NCBI RefSeq assembly: GCF_000485595.1
Contig: NW_014577062.1
Coordinates: 887,949-945,075, forward strand
Length of the DNA stretch: 57,127 bases
From: Priapulus caudatus
Taxonomy: Eukaryota > Priapulida > Priapulimorpha > Priapulimorphida > Priapulidae
Reading direction: 5' to 3'
Position 1 is the stretch's first letter, and every line of letters starts with the position of its first letter. The notes beneath the pieces were generated by a model. It worked only from the letters and a program-made list of their open reading frames with translations. It was not told where the DNA came from and searched no databases. The translations under genes and the position numbers were made by a program. Shown in pieces: positions 1 through 13,107 of this stretch.

Positions 1-330
1 TGCGAGCAAACTTCTATATTTACACATGCTTGGGACCGGTGAAGGATGTGTCGCGCTACCAAAAACCCTAAGGCAACATTTTTCATACTTGCACATCCTC
101 AGGCAGCATGAGTTGTGTAACAAACCTTTGTCTTTGTTGACTTATTTAACTTTACCCTACCTTTTACGTCCTTACAGAGATATTTTAATTCATACTAGAT
201 TCCGGGGGTACATGTATGTGGCGACAACTGTCCTTTCTAGTTATTCAATATATTCTCAGAAAGTGTCAGCTGTGATAGTCAGTGCTAGTCTCATGTGCTT
301 TGGGAGTGGGCCAGGCACTGGCGGTACATT
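1..330. other. Left flank, no supported feature
   Basis: Single-copy-looking sequence before the satellite. It holds a 103-codon frame on the plus strand with no recognisable protein. I looked for the next UBE4B exon here on the minus strand and did not find it. Confidence 0.5.
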
Positions 331-1750
331 TAGCTAATGGCGATCTGCATAGCTAAAGGTGGCTGAACTGCATAACTAATGGGTACACGTGCGTAATAAG
401 TGACGATGTGCATGTAAAACTAATGGTTGCAGGCAACGTAACTAATGGCAACACTTGTTACTAACAGTGATGTATGCGTAACTAATGGTTGCAGGCACGT
501 AACTAATAGCAACACTTGTTACTAACAGTGATGTATGCGTAACTATGGTTGCAGGCACGTAACTAATTGCAACACGTCTTATACAGTGATGTATGCGTAA
601 CTAATGGTTGCAGGCCACGTAACTAATGGCAACACTCGTTACTAACAGGGATGTATGCGTAACTAATGGTTGCAGGCACGTGAACTAATGACAACACTCG
701 TACTAACAGTGATGTATGCGTAACTAATGGTTGCAGGCACGTAACTAATGGCAACACTTGTTACTAACAGTGATGTATGCGTAACTAATGGTTGCAGGCA
801 CGTAACTAATGGCAACACTTGTTACTAACAGTGATGTATGCGTAACTAATGGTTGCAGGCACGTAACTAATAGCAACTCTCTGTTACTACAGTTGATGTA
901 TGCGTTAATATGGTTGCCGGCACGTAACTAAATGGCAACACTCGTTACTAACAGCTGATGTATTGCGTAACTAATGTTGCAGGCAGTAACTAATAGCACT
1001 CTCGTTACTAACAGTGATGTATGCCGCCGTAACTAATGGTTGCAGGCACGTAACTAATGGCCACACTCAGTTATACTAACCAGTGATGTACTGCGTACTA
1101 TGGGTTTGAAGGCACGTAACTAATGCGCCAACACTTGTTACTTAACATGATGTGATGGTTAACTACATGGTTGCAGCAGCCATGTACTAATAGCAACAAT
1201 CGATTGACTACAGTTGCATGTATGCCGTAAACTAATGGTTGAAGGCACGTAACTAATGCACACTCGTTACTACAAGTGATGTGTATGCTACTAATGATTG
1301 AGGCCGTAACTATAGCAACATCTCGTACTAACAGTGATGTATGCGTTAACTATGGTTGCAGGCCGTCGCTAATGACAACACTCGTTACGTAACAGTGATG
1401 GTATGCGTAATATGCGTTGCAGGCACGTAACTAATTGGCAACACTTGTGTACTAACAGTGATGTGCATGTACTAATGGTTGCCAGGCACGTAACTAATGG
1501 CAACACTTCGTTACTAACATATGATGTATGCGTAACTAATGGTTGCAAGGCACACCTAACTAATGGTCAACACTGTGTTCACAACAGTCGATGTGCATTA
1601 AACTAATGGTTGCACGACGTGAATAATGGCAAACACTTAGTTATAACAGTTGATGTATGACGTAAACTAAGTGCGTTGCAGGCACGTGAACTAATGGCAC
1701 ACCCCTCGTTTACTAACAGTGATGTATTGCGTAATAACTGGTTGCAGGCA
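331..1750. repeat. Tandem satellite array, unit about 61 bp
   Basis: About 23 copies of a unit built from AACTAATGGTTGCAGGCACG, then AACTAATGGCAACACTTGTT, then ACTAACAGTGATGTATGCGT. Copies from about 390 to 860 are nearly identical; from about 870 onward single-base gains and losses accumulate in every copy. Short frames across the array are repeat artefacts. The array lies in the UBE4B intron that follows exon 19, or else replaces missing sequence at a misassembly. Confidence 0.95.
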
Positions 1751-1751
1751 C

Positions 1752-1831
1752 GCGGGTGGCATCGCAGGGTTGAGAGCGGGAGGCGGGTGGCATCGCAGGG
1801 TTGAGAGCGGGAGGCGGGTGGCATCGCAGGG
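1752..1831. repeat. 31-bp minisatellite, 2.6 copies
   Basis: The unit GCGGGTGGCATCGCAGGG plus TTGAGAGCGGGAG starts at 1752, 1783 and 1814. It is GC-rich, unlike the AT-rich array beside it, and stops 14 bp from the donor of UBE4B exon 19. Confidence 0.92.
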
Positions 1832-1845
1832 CGGCGCTACCACAC

Positions 1846-4800
1846 CTGTGTAGAACTTCATGAGCGCGGGCGCAAGGCCGTCGCTAAGCGGATGACCGAC
1901 GATCAGCTCGTGGATCTTCTCTGCCTTCGGCTGAACGGCCGGGTTCACGACGAACATGATCTCGACGAGCTTCGCGACGAGGTACGGATTCGCAAAGTAG
2001 TTGCTGTTGCAGACGAACAGCACGAGGAAGGTGACAAGGTCGGGACTGACGTCTGTCAACACCTCAGGTTGATACCTGCAGGGGGCAGCACCGTGTCATA
2101 GTTACAACATGGCTACCTCACTCTTCTACGAGAAAGGTTGATACCTACAGGGGGCAGCACCGTGTCTAACATCGCTATGTCACTCTTCTACAAGAAGGAT
2201 TCATACCTCCAGGGGGCAGCACCATGTCTAACATGGCTACATCATGACGTTCTACGAGAAGTAAAATTTTTCTGCGGTTTTCAAAATGTGTCTCACAAGA
2301 AAAAATAATTATAATTACTAGTGCTAAATAGGCCTACATCCTCAATTTTTTAAGCGATGACATAGTTAGTATAGATAGATAACTAGAGTTAGTAGAGATA
2401 GATAAACTAGTTAAAAATGCAAAACTTGGAAATTATCACAATTGAAATTAGTGTGTACACCAAAATTACTGATGTACGAGACAACTGAAAACCTGATGAA
2501 CTCTTACATTAATAAGTCTCATATCTAAAATCGCCGATTTGTTGATTCCAAGGTCATCATTTAGTCATAACAACACAATGCACTCTAAAATCTAAATGAT
2601 AAGATTAAATTACAAAACACTGGATAATAAAACACTTACTGAAGAATGAAAAGAATAAAATCAGCTAAATCATCCACAAAGTATTCAGGCAGAGCAGCCC
2701 ACACCATCGGTACCTCACTTGGCAGTGGTGTAAGAGACCTGAAATCATTCAACATTGTATTTGAGTTTTACATAAGGATCTTCTACATTGTTTACCCAAG
2801 GACAGAGAAACGAAAATAATTTAACCCATATACTTACTTGTAACATGAATGTTAATAATTACTAATAAAATGTGTACCAACATATAGAATAGACATGGTA
2901 AATATCTACAATGCGTTATGTATAAATTTAGCAACGGACTTGACAACTGTGATAAACTTACTGCATCAAGAGTTGATAATGTACCTAGCCAATTTCAAAG
3001 ACAACAATTATTCCAAGGCATTACGGCTCTAGTGAAAGGTCATAGATTTATGGATAGCACAAGGTAACATATATATCTATTCCAAGTTCAACACATAGGA
3101 ATCAGGTGCTTTCACTCGTTCATCATCCCCAATGTTTTCCCAGCCAATGGACACTTACCCTTCTCTGGGTGACACCAGCCGAATGAGCAATGTAAACAGC
3201 GAGTTGTAGAAGTGCAGGCACCGGCGAAGGAAAGTGGCATCCATAAGTGCAGTGTCACTGCACACTTTACTCTTTACTAGTCTCTGTGAATACAAACACA
3301 TTGGCTCAGCTACAGTGATGTCATGAATAGAATTAGTTCAATGCCACGGGGATAGCCGTCAATCCTAACAATGTGCTTTCCAAGTAGCTTTGCTGCATTC
3401 TGATGCAACTACACCGACACAGAAATAAAAACCAGTCAGGGTCAGCTACAATCACACATTCTTGATTAGCAGGCATAATTCGGGCCAGCTGCTATATTAA
3501 TGATCCGAAAACGGCACTACAACAAAATTAACAGTGCCCTTACTTTGCCTTGAGATTTCCACCTCTTCAACAGCTCTCGGTTTCTCGCAGCTATCTGCGG
3601 CACGTGGCGCCACTGTGCTTCGGCGTTCTGCATCTCCTCGACCATGTGGTTGAGCTCGCGGATAGCGCGCAGGCGGCGGCGGTACCTGCGGCACAGCGGC
3701 AGCAGCGACAGGTGGTGGCAGTGCAGCGTTAGGAAGTAGCACTTTGTTGGAAACTTCGGCTCCTGCCACTTGTGCGTTGAGCTCGGCTCTAGAACGAACG
3801 TATCCAGCAATCATGCACATATGACGCCGGACTTACGCTGACGAGCGACAGTTTAACTCAGTAAGATGGTCAGACAGGAGTCACGTGGGAAACGATATCG
3901 TGGCGTGGCCGTGTGACTCTACCTACGTGACTGTCTACGCAGTGTGTGAACCACTGATGTAACTACATGCCTGGAGTACCAACGCTGCCCACAGACTGTG
4001 ACTTGGTACTGTACCACCGATAGTTGACAGTACAAACTCGTGTACTTGTCACATCAAACTATGAAATGTCATCGAACAGACGTATAGACTCGTAAGCATG
4101 CATACGCTCATATTTGTGTAACCCGACCAAGTTTCTGTAGTCACCATCCATTGCCACTCCAAACACAACCAATCACAAGACAACTAGGGAGCGGGGGAGG
4201 GGTCACTCCTTCACGGTACATGTGACTGTACCAGCTATCTACCTAGCTGCTTGATCCACGTCACCACCTCCTGAGAGCTGCTCTTCATCCTCGTCTCCTG
4301 CTTGATGTCGACGTCCGTGTGCGGATGATTCGGGTAGAAAGGGTCGACCTGACGAGGTGTCAAGAAATAAAGACATGGTATATGCGACTCACGGGGGTGG
4401 TGGTCGTGCGTGGCGCCTTCGCACCTACCAGCGGTGCCGCGCCGTCCGCGTACGAAGAACACGTTAGCTTCCACGACCATTCCTAGCAAAACTTCATGCT
4501 GTCCGATAAGACAACAACGTTGCGCGTTTATTCACGTTGTTCAAGTTTGCACGGCAAGTTCAGTTTCCCCTTGCTAGGAAGGTCCACCGTTCATAGCTAC
4601 TTCAATTAATTAATTTCTTAGTTAATTAATCAAAATAGATGATTTACCAACCTTATCTAGCTTGACCTTCACAGATAGTAGCTGCAGTACACACAACACA
4701 TTCTGCAAGAATCCATCTCCAGAAACGACGTGCTCATCCACCTGCCAACGAATATGGCTGCTAACATGTACAAAGAACATGCGCTCGTCACAGTCCTTAA

Positions 4801-7800
4801 TCACACCCTGCAATGCTTGTGGCAGACTAAAATGAGCCTCTACAGGGTGCAGCGGTGATTGTTGGCTGACCGCACTGACTGCTGCACTACACGCATGGGC
4901 TAATGAACTGAAACCAACTGCAATTAGCATTCTCTTATGGTGTCGGGCACAGACGAGCACACATCTGTCAACGACTGTCAGACGATTGTCAGACGAGACG
5001 AGATGTCGCGAAGCTTTACATTCCAGCATCAGGTGTCTGTCTCCCAACATGGAGATACGACAACCTGCTGATCTATACCGACTGTGCATCGACACGACAC
5101 GATTACCACCATACCTGCAGACCAGCTTTCTTTTGATTGACCTTCAGGACAAGGGCAAGATAATCGAGTGTCGCGTCACGGGTCTCCCCATTCACTAGCA
5201 GCGCGTGCATTATCTTGAACTGCTCTTGCTGCAAACAAGAACAAAAAAAATTCTTGATGCAACGAAACGAGAGCTGAACGTCGTGACCAAGGTCGTATTG
5301 TTGGTTAACAGTTCAATTTCATTATGAAAATGATGACGCTATTGCAGGTTAATACGAAAATAGAGGAAAATCGCTAACCCTGGCAAATTCCAACGCATGT
5401 CGCAGGCTTTGGTTTGCTAGCTGTGTGTTTTCACCGGTTAATGTATTCCCCGAGAAGAATTTGTCAACCACTTTGGTCTGAAAAGTCACAACAAATTTAA
5501 TCACGTATCAGGATTACCACATCTCAATCACGTTATTTCAATATTTTTTCCTATAATTTCACCACAAAGGCTTATTTTTTCCTTTAATTTCACCAGGTAT
5601 GTTTAGGTGGGCAAACAGAAAAAACATGTTTGAAAAGATGGTTCCGCACACCATGTATTCCATGATAACGTGTGAGAAGGCTACCTACCGTGTCCTCTGC
5701 ATAGACCGAAATATCAAGGAATGGGCCCAAAAACGAGAGCTTCTGTAGTTCTCTGCCATGTGCCTGCGTGATCTTATCAGGCACAAACAGTGCTCGTTCT
5801 GACACAATCTGTAACAATAGCTAATAGTTATATAGGCAGGATGTACAGTGTTTAATGTGAGTACTATGACAGATAACAGATTGTCAATCATGAATCACCA
5901 AGGATCCTACTTGTGAACATCCAATATTACTTGCAAGAACGATTAATCATTCACTTCCTATTTAACAGCAGATGACAAGTTCTAGAGTATACGTTGTGAC
6001 GATAGTTCTTACTTTATACGTTGAAAAAATTCTAACTAAAAAGAGTCTCAGAAAGAATTTTATCCTGTAATTTTAATTGGAAGACTAGACCGTCAATCTT
6101 ACCAGATTGCAAATTGGCCTAATTTTGGTAGGTGCATACTGGATCTCACACAGCTCAGAAAGTATTGTGAGTGGTTGCCGAAACTGGTCTGTATCTAGAG
6201 AACACTGACGAATCTTTTGCTGCAGACCAAGCAGAACTGGCAGAAATATCTGAAAGTGAATTTCCAACAGTGGTAAACTCGATGTTGCCCGACAGACAAT
6301 GCGTGCCAGAAATTTTGCTCATCACACGCGAAAACATGAACACCTACCATACCTTAAGAGAACTTAGCAAAAGTAAGCATGCAATGATTATTCAATTGAG
6401 AGAAATGATTGCTTATTGCACAGACAACAGATGCACCGACCACCTCACAACACGAGCGATGACTCAACATCACAACTCTAAATCAACTTTAACAATACTA
6501 CCTATGTTAATCTGCGCTACATGTACAGAGGCACCACCTCCTTCCACCACCCAACTGCTACCATCCACCATCCACACCACCAACATCCACCAGCCACTCA
6601 CCATCAATCACCACTGTCCACCACCACTGACCACCACCCACTAGCCACTCACTCAGCAGCTCAGCTCTCAGCAGCAAACTCTTCAGGTACTCACCATCCT
6701 GAACAGCTCCCTGTCGTGGTGTGTAGCATAGATGAGCTCCTGGAGGAAGCCACGAGGAAGGCTGGAGGCCTGCACGAGTGGCAGCAATGCAGAGCATCCT
6801 GCCGTCGCACTCACTCTGAAACACAGCACCACCATCAGCTGCTACAGGTATGTAGCTAATCCAGGTATGTTACTTAACCTAATCCAGGTATGTTACTTAA
6901 CCTAACCCAGGTATGTTACTTAACCTAATCCAGGTATGTTACTTAACCTAATCCATCTATGTTACTTAACTTAACCCAGGTATGTTACTTAACCTAACCC
7001 AGGTATGTTACTTAACCTAATCCAGGTATGTTACTTAACCTAATCCATCTATGTTACTTAACTTAACCCAGGTATGTTACTTAACCTAACCCAGGTATGT
7101 TACTTAACCTAATCCAGGTATGTTACTTAACCCAGGGATGAGATTGGAGAATTTAATTTTCAGCTGAAATTGAAATTAACAAACAGAGGAGCGAGCAATG
7201 CGAGGACCGTAGGTGCATTTTTTTACACAATTTTTTTAAAAGAATGGTGCAATTTGGTGCATTCTAAGCTATTCTGAACACATTATAAGAGATTCTTGAA
7301 TCACCTTTTCAAGTTGTCAAAAGGAACAAACGAACTATGAATAGGAAATCAGGGGCCTGAAAATAGGGCAATTTTTTTTATTAAGTGTCTAGTAGTAGAC
7401 ACTTTTTATTGTAGATTACTTTTGATTACTACTGATTACTTTTGATTCTTTTTATTGTAGAGAATTTGATTTTTGTAGTAGAAACTTTGATATTTTTCTG
7501 TTTCCACCCGTCGCTTGCATTGTTTTACTCAGACATAAGCTGCCTTGCTGCAACGAGATTTGAATGAAAAAAACACAATGCGAATGGAACAATCAGTGCA
7601 TAGTCATGCACACAACATGGACACAGCAACATGTAAACCCGGCCCCCAGGCCAGGCATGGTCGTTACGTGATCAGCTACCTCAAATGTCTGCCTCTCTAC
7701 TGCAGCCTGTGAACGAGGATTTTCTTTTCTGGTACACAAAAACAGATACACTGTATACTGCGCTGTCAGTCTACTGTCTACACTCTACAGTCAGGTGATG

Positions 7801-10800
7801 TTGAGCAGTTGAGGGTATATAATTTAAATGTTTACATTGTTACCCCCCTCCCAATTTTCTCAACGAATTTAGACGTTTCACAAAATCGGCCCCTGGGACT
7901 GTCAAATCCGCGGATTTCCGCGGATCCGCGGAAGAATCTCATCCCTGTTAACCTCATCGCTGCATTTCAACACACCAAAGCCGACTGCTGCTAGGGCGTC
8001 GTGTAACACCTGCTCCCACACAAACAGTATTTTTTTGAACTATTTGATGATAAAGACAAAAAGATAACATTCTGCAGAGATACTCACTCTTCTCCACAGT
8101 ATAGTCCTTGAAGTACCATAATGGTGTGTCGCACACACTGCCCTCTCACCTCGTTGAATATATCACTAAGTGGTGGCACACTCGTGCGCTAAAAGAGAAA
8201 ACCGAGAATTCTAGATGCATAAGAAAGTTTTAATAATTTTTTTTTTTGCATGAAAAACTTCAATTTGATTTAAAGGCATACTAGGCCCGTTGATTATGCA
8301 ATGTCGACGAATGCTAGAGTAACTGGCACCTTATAGCCAAACGCGTATTAGTTTGTCCAATATCGATCACTGCTGGTTACATTACAAGCAAGACTTGAAA
8401 TCGGTTGTTGATATTCATTTACGTGCCGTAAATGTCATCCAGGAGGTCAAGCGATGCACGTAAACATTTGTGCGGCCCGTATGTTTTGGACGCCAGATGA
8501 AATGGAGGTGTCAGCGGTGTAACCACCGCCATGGACTAAATATGGAAATGGAGTAAAACACACGTACTAATCACGGACGCACATGCACAGCCCTGACAAA
8601 AAGTTCCTTATCACGAGCGTCTGTGTTTACGAAATCACTGATGATAGCATTGCGTACGGTCGAGCATGCGTGCGAAAATCTCTGGGGCACTATAAATATG
8701 TATCACACCCGCTTCGCCGGCAGCAGTTTGAAACTGTAAACAACTGATTTCAATTAGACATTTCTTAGTAACCAGCAGTGATATTGGACAAACTAATACG
8801 TGTTTGGATGTAAGGTTATGTACTTATTAACTACACAAGGTGCCAGTTACTCTAGCATTCGTCAACATTGCATAATCAATGGGCCTAGTATGCCTTTAAT
8901 TAATGTGAGATTCTCTCACACAATTCAAGAAACTACAGTGCATTAAAAAGATCAACAAGCCACTAGCATGTCCGAGTTCAATTGAAATGAGCTACAAAAC
9001 GAATAACCACGCCAGGCATCGATTACCCGTGGTGCCATTCTCTCCTCCAGTGCTACCCTGTCATAGCACGCCGTTAAATAACGAATCATCTGGGTATCTG
9101 TAGCTTCAGGAGTTGGTAATTTAGACACACTATCATCATTTCCACTAGTCTTGACATTATCACCGGGGCTAACAAGAGGTAGATAACTGAAACAAAAACA
9201 AGTCATTATATCATACCTTTGTTTTTATACAGTTTTACATCCTGCACAAAAACATTGCACAAAAGCACAAAATAGTGTTATTTCACATTTTTCCAACCAT
9301 TCGCATGACTTCTCGACCATTCTGATACTTACAGGTACTTTTTGTGTAACACCAAGTGTATAGAGTAGTAATTTTTATGCTGGAGTAATCAGTAATATGT
9401 CCGTTAACAGGTGCGACCTGATTTCTCAATGTTTATTTATTTTTTGGATTTAATGGAAAGATGATAATTTTATAATAATTCACATTTACTGGATTCACCC
9501 AAAAATTGAAATGTCTTCATTAAAACTATCCAATCCGATGTTTACATTCCAGATAAGAAACTGTACGCAAATTCCTATCAATGTGAGTATGCTCACCTCT
9601 TGACAGGACTTGTCCCATATACAATAGCATTGTGGACTTCTGGTGGCTTCAGTGCAGCCAGGGGATTACTGTCACTTATTGACAGCAATATCATCACTTC
9701 CATCACAAACTGGTTGATACGATCCTTATAATCTGCAAGGGATCAAGAGCATAAAAATTAACATTCACAGACGTTGTACAATGATGTAAAGTGTCTTAAG
9801 TATTTTTTCCAACAAAAAGATGCAAATAACAGGGTGCGAAATGAACGGTAGTCCGGTAGTCAAAAACTACTAGATTTACACACGGACGAGTAGATTACAG
9901 TAAGAACTAGTCCAATGGACTAGCTAACTTAACGTGGCTCTATTCATTTTTGACTGACAAGGACGAATAAACTAATGATTTAATTTATTTATCTTTCCTG
10001 TAAGTTGTGATATAACCTCAAATTAAATAGATTAACGCCCATTAATTGTCAGTTATGACTTAAAACTGATATTCTATATCAAGCACGTTGAGTAATTGAT
10101 TGACATGGGCGCAGCCATGTTTGTTGCTGTGCTTTCATGTAGATATGAACACCACTCGTTTTTGCAAAACTAGCTATCGCAGAAGATCAGGATTTTTAAT
10201 CAATAAAGAAAGAGGTTTTTATGAATGGCAATAACTTGTAAATGTTTTTAACCAGAATATTACAGTCAAATTGAACCTCTATCCAAAAAATATTTCAACT
10301 ACCAGAATTGCTCACGGACTACCAGATTACAAAATCTAGTAGTCCATATGACTACCAGGTAATAAAGGTTCACTTCACACCCTGAAATAAAAACACAACT
10401 GCATTAAATATAAGATGTACAGGCTATAATAATTCATATCATATAGCACTGCACCAACATCTGATAAGATGCCAGTATGCAAAATGAAGCCACATTCTCA
10501 ATCAGTGATGAAATATACATACCTTCATTGGCATTTTCAGCCAATGATTCAGCAAGCTGCAGCACGCACAGTGTATCAGGGCTGCCAGTGTCTGTCCAGC
10601 TCACCCTGAATATTCGCGCCAGGGTTATCAAAACCTGATCATCACCAATATCCGATGATGTGCTCGTCTCCTGTATCAGAACAAGGAAGCATAACAAGGT
10701 GCAAATTACAACAATTAATGGTGATGAGCAGCATCACAGGCAATGAGTCTATTGCTCGTTCATACATTTTTCAAATGCATCCTTGACTTAAACACTTTAG

Positions 10801-13107
10801 CTCCGAAGGGAGCATGCATGCATCATCCCCATTCGTGGCTGTGCCATGTTACATGGCCTAAAGTGGAATGGTTGCTCCACACTTCACCTAAGACTGCCTA
10901 CTGTTTGGCTCACATACATAACAAACAATGAAAATAAGGGTGCAATGAACTGTGAGAGTGAAAGTATGAACAGCGTGCTATCTTGAGTTAGTTTGCCTGA
11001 CTTGGACCTGGAATTCTCCAAAACTATCCAAAAATGTTAACATTTGGGTATTTGCTTTGTTGAGGTATAACCACAATAATCATAAAAATTCTTATTATAA
11101 CGGTTGTTGCTTATAAATGCACATTCCTACCCGATGTCTCTTTGGCGTTCCTTGCTTCTCTACATCATCTACCTCCATTGTTTCTATTCCTGAGTCAACA
11201 TCCAACTGTGATGATACACTGAAGAACATGCCAACAGGGTTATAACACGTAAAAATAACAGTACAGTAAGTGCAAGTGATTGGAGATCCATGAATAAGAG
11301 ATCTACAACTACATAACATATTGGAAGTTTGTACCTTAAATCAAAAGCAATGAATGGTAAAATCATCCATTATGCACATAGCCATGTGCATAATGGATGA
11401 TTTTACCATTCATTGCTTCTTACCTTCAAACGTACTATGTTTAAAAATGTTTTCTGAATTGCCTACAACTTCAAATCAAGTATTATATCCTAAAATTAGA
11501 AGTATATAAAGAACAGATGGCACAAACCTTTTCTCACAGCTTTCAGCCCTTGCTTGGGGTTCGGCATTCTGTGCAGCACTGTCTACAGACATTTCCTCAC
11601 ACTTTTCTGTCGGAAAAGCGCAACCAGTTAAATATAAGAACATGAACTAAAATCAGGTTTTACTTCAAATATGGTAAACATTACAATATTTGTTGGCATA
11701 CATAATATCTACCATAGGACTGTCTCATTGTTACCATTTTAATCAGCACATATATTAATCCAACTGTTACTGTAAAAACGTGTGTTAATTTTTGCTCATG
11801 CGCCTTGGTGTACATTCTGGCATTTAGCCTTCCCTGAAGCTTTACTTACCAGAAATAGCACTATCATCAACTGATGACATCTCAATTTCTTGTTCTAGTG
11901 AGGAATCTTCTAATATGCCAGCAGGTCTTAAATGAGCTTCTCTGACAGATTGTTCATCTTGCACAACTGCTGCTAACACATTATCAGCTGTCTGACATAG
12001 TGATTCAGTTGGCTGGGTTGATGTCGAGGCTGTGGAAGGTGGTGACTGGCTTGTACTAGGTTGCAAACCCCCTAACCTAGCCAATCGCCGCTGCCTAATC
12101 TGTGGAGGCATTCAATATTTCACAAATTAGTATTAAAAATGTACATATAGCTCCTGTCTAAGTGTCTCATGTACATATCTGTTTCTTAAGCCCGGCGCAC
12201 ACGTGAGTTATTTTACTCAAGTAAAATGACGCACGAGTCAAATTACTCAACAAAAATCCGCCGCACACGTGAGTAAAATGACGCATGCGTCAAATTACTC
12301 AACGAAAATCTACCGCACACGTGAGTAAAATAACTCACGCGTCATTTTACTTGAGTAAAATAATTCCCGTGTGTGTCGGGCATTAAACATTAAATTACAT
12401 ACCGTAGTTTACAATGTACAGCACTAAAAAGATAACAGTAAACACAGTTAGCACGTACAACTCTACAATATTATAACCCAACCGTAATATGTAATACCAA
12501 TACACCAACATTAAACTATAATATATCATATTATGGTTATTAATACTTACTATACATCTACTACTTCGCTCCCACTATAGGGGCTAACTGTACCAGTAAC
12601 AATGGTACAGCTAAAGCTAACTCAATCAACGACTAAATAAGGCCAGCATTTTACAAGTCCAGATTTTCATCTGATCGCTTAGGGCGCCGATTTCCTTCCA
12701 ATAAACACTGTAACCTTACACAGTTGTTAAGTCTGCATCATTTACATTTTTCCCAAGCCAAGGTTTTATAACAAAAACTTAAATTAAAACTCACTAAATT
12801 CAGAAGTTTTACCGTACATTTCTTTTCATTGTAATAGGAAAGAAATATTTACTGTATAGATTATCGATGGTTTACCACACTAATATAATTCCGTCGTTTT
12901 ACTGATTAGTTACTCACTGTACCTTCTGTACATATTGGCATAGTTATACCTTAAAATTGTAATTTGTAGTGTCACTGTGACTGTGTAGTGTGTACAACTT
13001 GCACATACGCAGAATTTTAGACTTCAATTGAAAAATATGACGAATGAAACACGCTCAAATGTCAATCCGATTAACTATTATACCTCTTCAGGCGATAGCT
13101 CACTCAT
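1846..13107 (-). CDS. UBE4B: UBE4B, ubiquitin conjugation factor E4 B (Ufd2 family), 3' part missing off the left edge
   Basis: E4/E3 ubiquitin ligase that extends ubiquitin chains on pre-ubiquitylated substrates and works with p97/VCP (known for the family). Nineteen coding exons, high to low: 13084-13107, 11850-12099, 11528-11606, 11131-11218, 10523-10670, 9597-9732, 9027-9186, 8088-8188, 6695-6815, 6103-6249, 5689-5808, 5379-5477, 5115-5228, 4652-4741, 4243-4348, 3544-3788, 3159-3283, 2640-2738, 1846-2075. All joins are phase-consistent and the frame stays open for about 827 codons. It starts MSELSPEE then [11 protein letters not shown], matching the vertebrate N-terminus ([20 protein letters not shown]). 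Landmarks are [12 protein letters not shown] in exon 4, [14 protein letters not shown] and [10 protein letters not shown] in exon 16, and [19 protein letters not shown] and LMKFYT in exon 19. The Ufd2 core is partly present; the U-box would lie further left. The serine/proline-rich N-terminal spacer is shorter than in mammals. The last donor (1845-1844) is weaker than the others. Confidence 0.96.
2067..2261. repeat. Threefold tandem duplication of a UBE4B 3' splice site
   Basis: Units of 62-69 bp start at 2067, 2136 and 2198. Each contains GGTTGATACCT(G/A/C)CAGGGGGC or a close variant. The first unit holds the real acceptor of exon 19 (AG at 2077-2076, minus strand) with the first bases of the exon; the other two carry copies of both. 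Confidence 0.9.
6846..7132. repeat. About 23-bp minisatellite in a UBE4B intron
   Basis: Around a dozen copies of CCAGGTATGTTACTTAACCT with AAT or AAC spacers, in the intron between exons 8 and 9. It runs directly into the transposon that starts at 7133. Confidence 0.92.
7133..7947. mobile_element. Non-autonomous hAT-like element (ends CAGGGATGAGATT / AATCTCATCCCTG)
   Basis: Inverted ends CAGGGATGAGATT and GAATCTCATCCCTG bound 815 bp, flanked on both sides by TTAACC (7127-7132 and 7948-7953). CAG...CTG ends suggest hAT, although an 8-bp duplication would be expected. No transposase is visible. An internal stretch near 7225-7325 (AATGGTGCAATTTGG...) recurs in the element at 16666-17020. Confidence 0.8.
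8274..8895. mobile_element. TTAA-flanked inverted-repeat element
   Basis: Left end AGGCATACTAGGCCCGTTGA, right end its inverse with few differences, bounded by TTAA at 8270-8273 and 8896-8899. Similarity between the arms continues inward for over 100 bp, through the CACTGCTGGTTAC words. It is 622 bp long with no coding capacity, in the UBE4B intron between exons 7 and 8. TTAA targets are typical of piggyBac-type transposition. Confidence 0.82.
9830..10384. mobile_element. Non-autonomous hAT-like element (ends CAGGGTGCGAAATGAAC / GTTCACTTCACACCCTG)
   Basis: Imperfect inverted ends bound 555 bp, flanked on both sides by AAATAA. Subterminal GGTAGTCC and ACTACCAG words are also inverted. It lies in the UBE4B intron between exons 5 and 6; no open frame of note. 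Confidence 0.78.
11345..11418. repeat. Perfect 35-bp palindrome with a 4-base loop
   Basis: The left arm 11345-11379 ends ...CATTATGCACAT, the loop is AGCC, and the right arm 11384-11418 is its exact inverse complement. It lies in the UBE4B intron between exons 3 and 4. Perfect arms imply a recent origin. Confidence 0.95.
12190..12382. mobile_element. Small inverted-repeat element with internal CACACGTGAGTAAAAT repeats
   Basis: Ends GCCCGGCGCACACG and CGTGTGTGTCGGGC are inverted, and TTAA abuts the left end and lies 1 bp from the right end. Inside, three copies of a roughly 60-bp unit begin GCACACGTGAGT. It lies in UBE4B intron 1. Confidence 0.78.

Noticed and set aside
331-1750. Regular 61-bp repeats resembling a CRISPR array
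   Set aside because: The whole unit repeats with no unique spacers, in an animal intron.
4622-5095. 157-codon minus-strand frame
   Set aside because: Only its 90-nt end (4652-4741) is UBE4B exon 14; the rest is intron that happens to be open.
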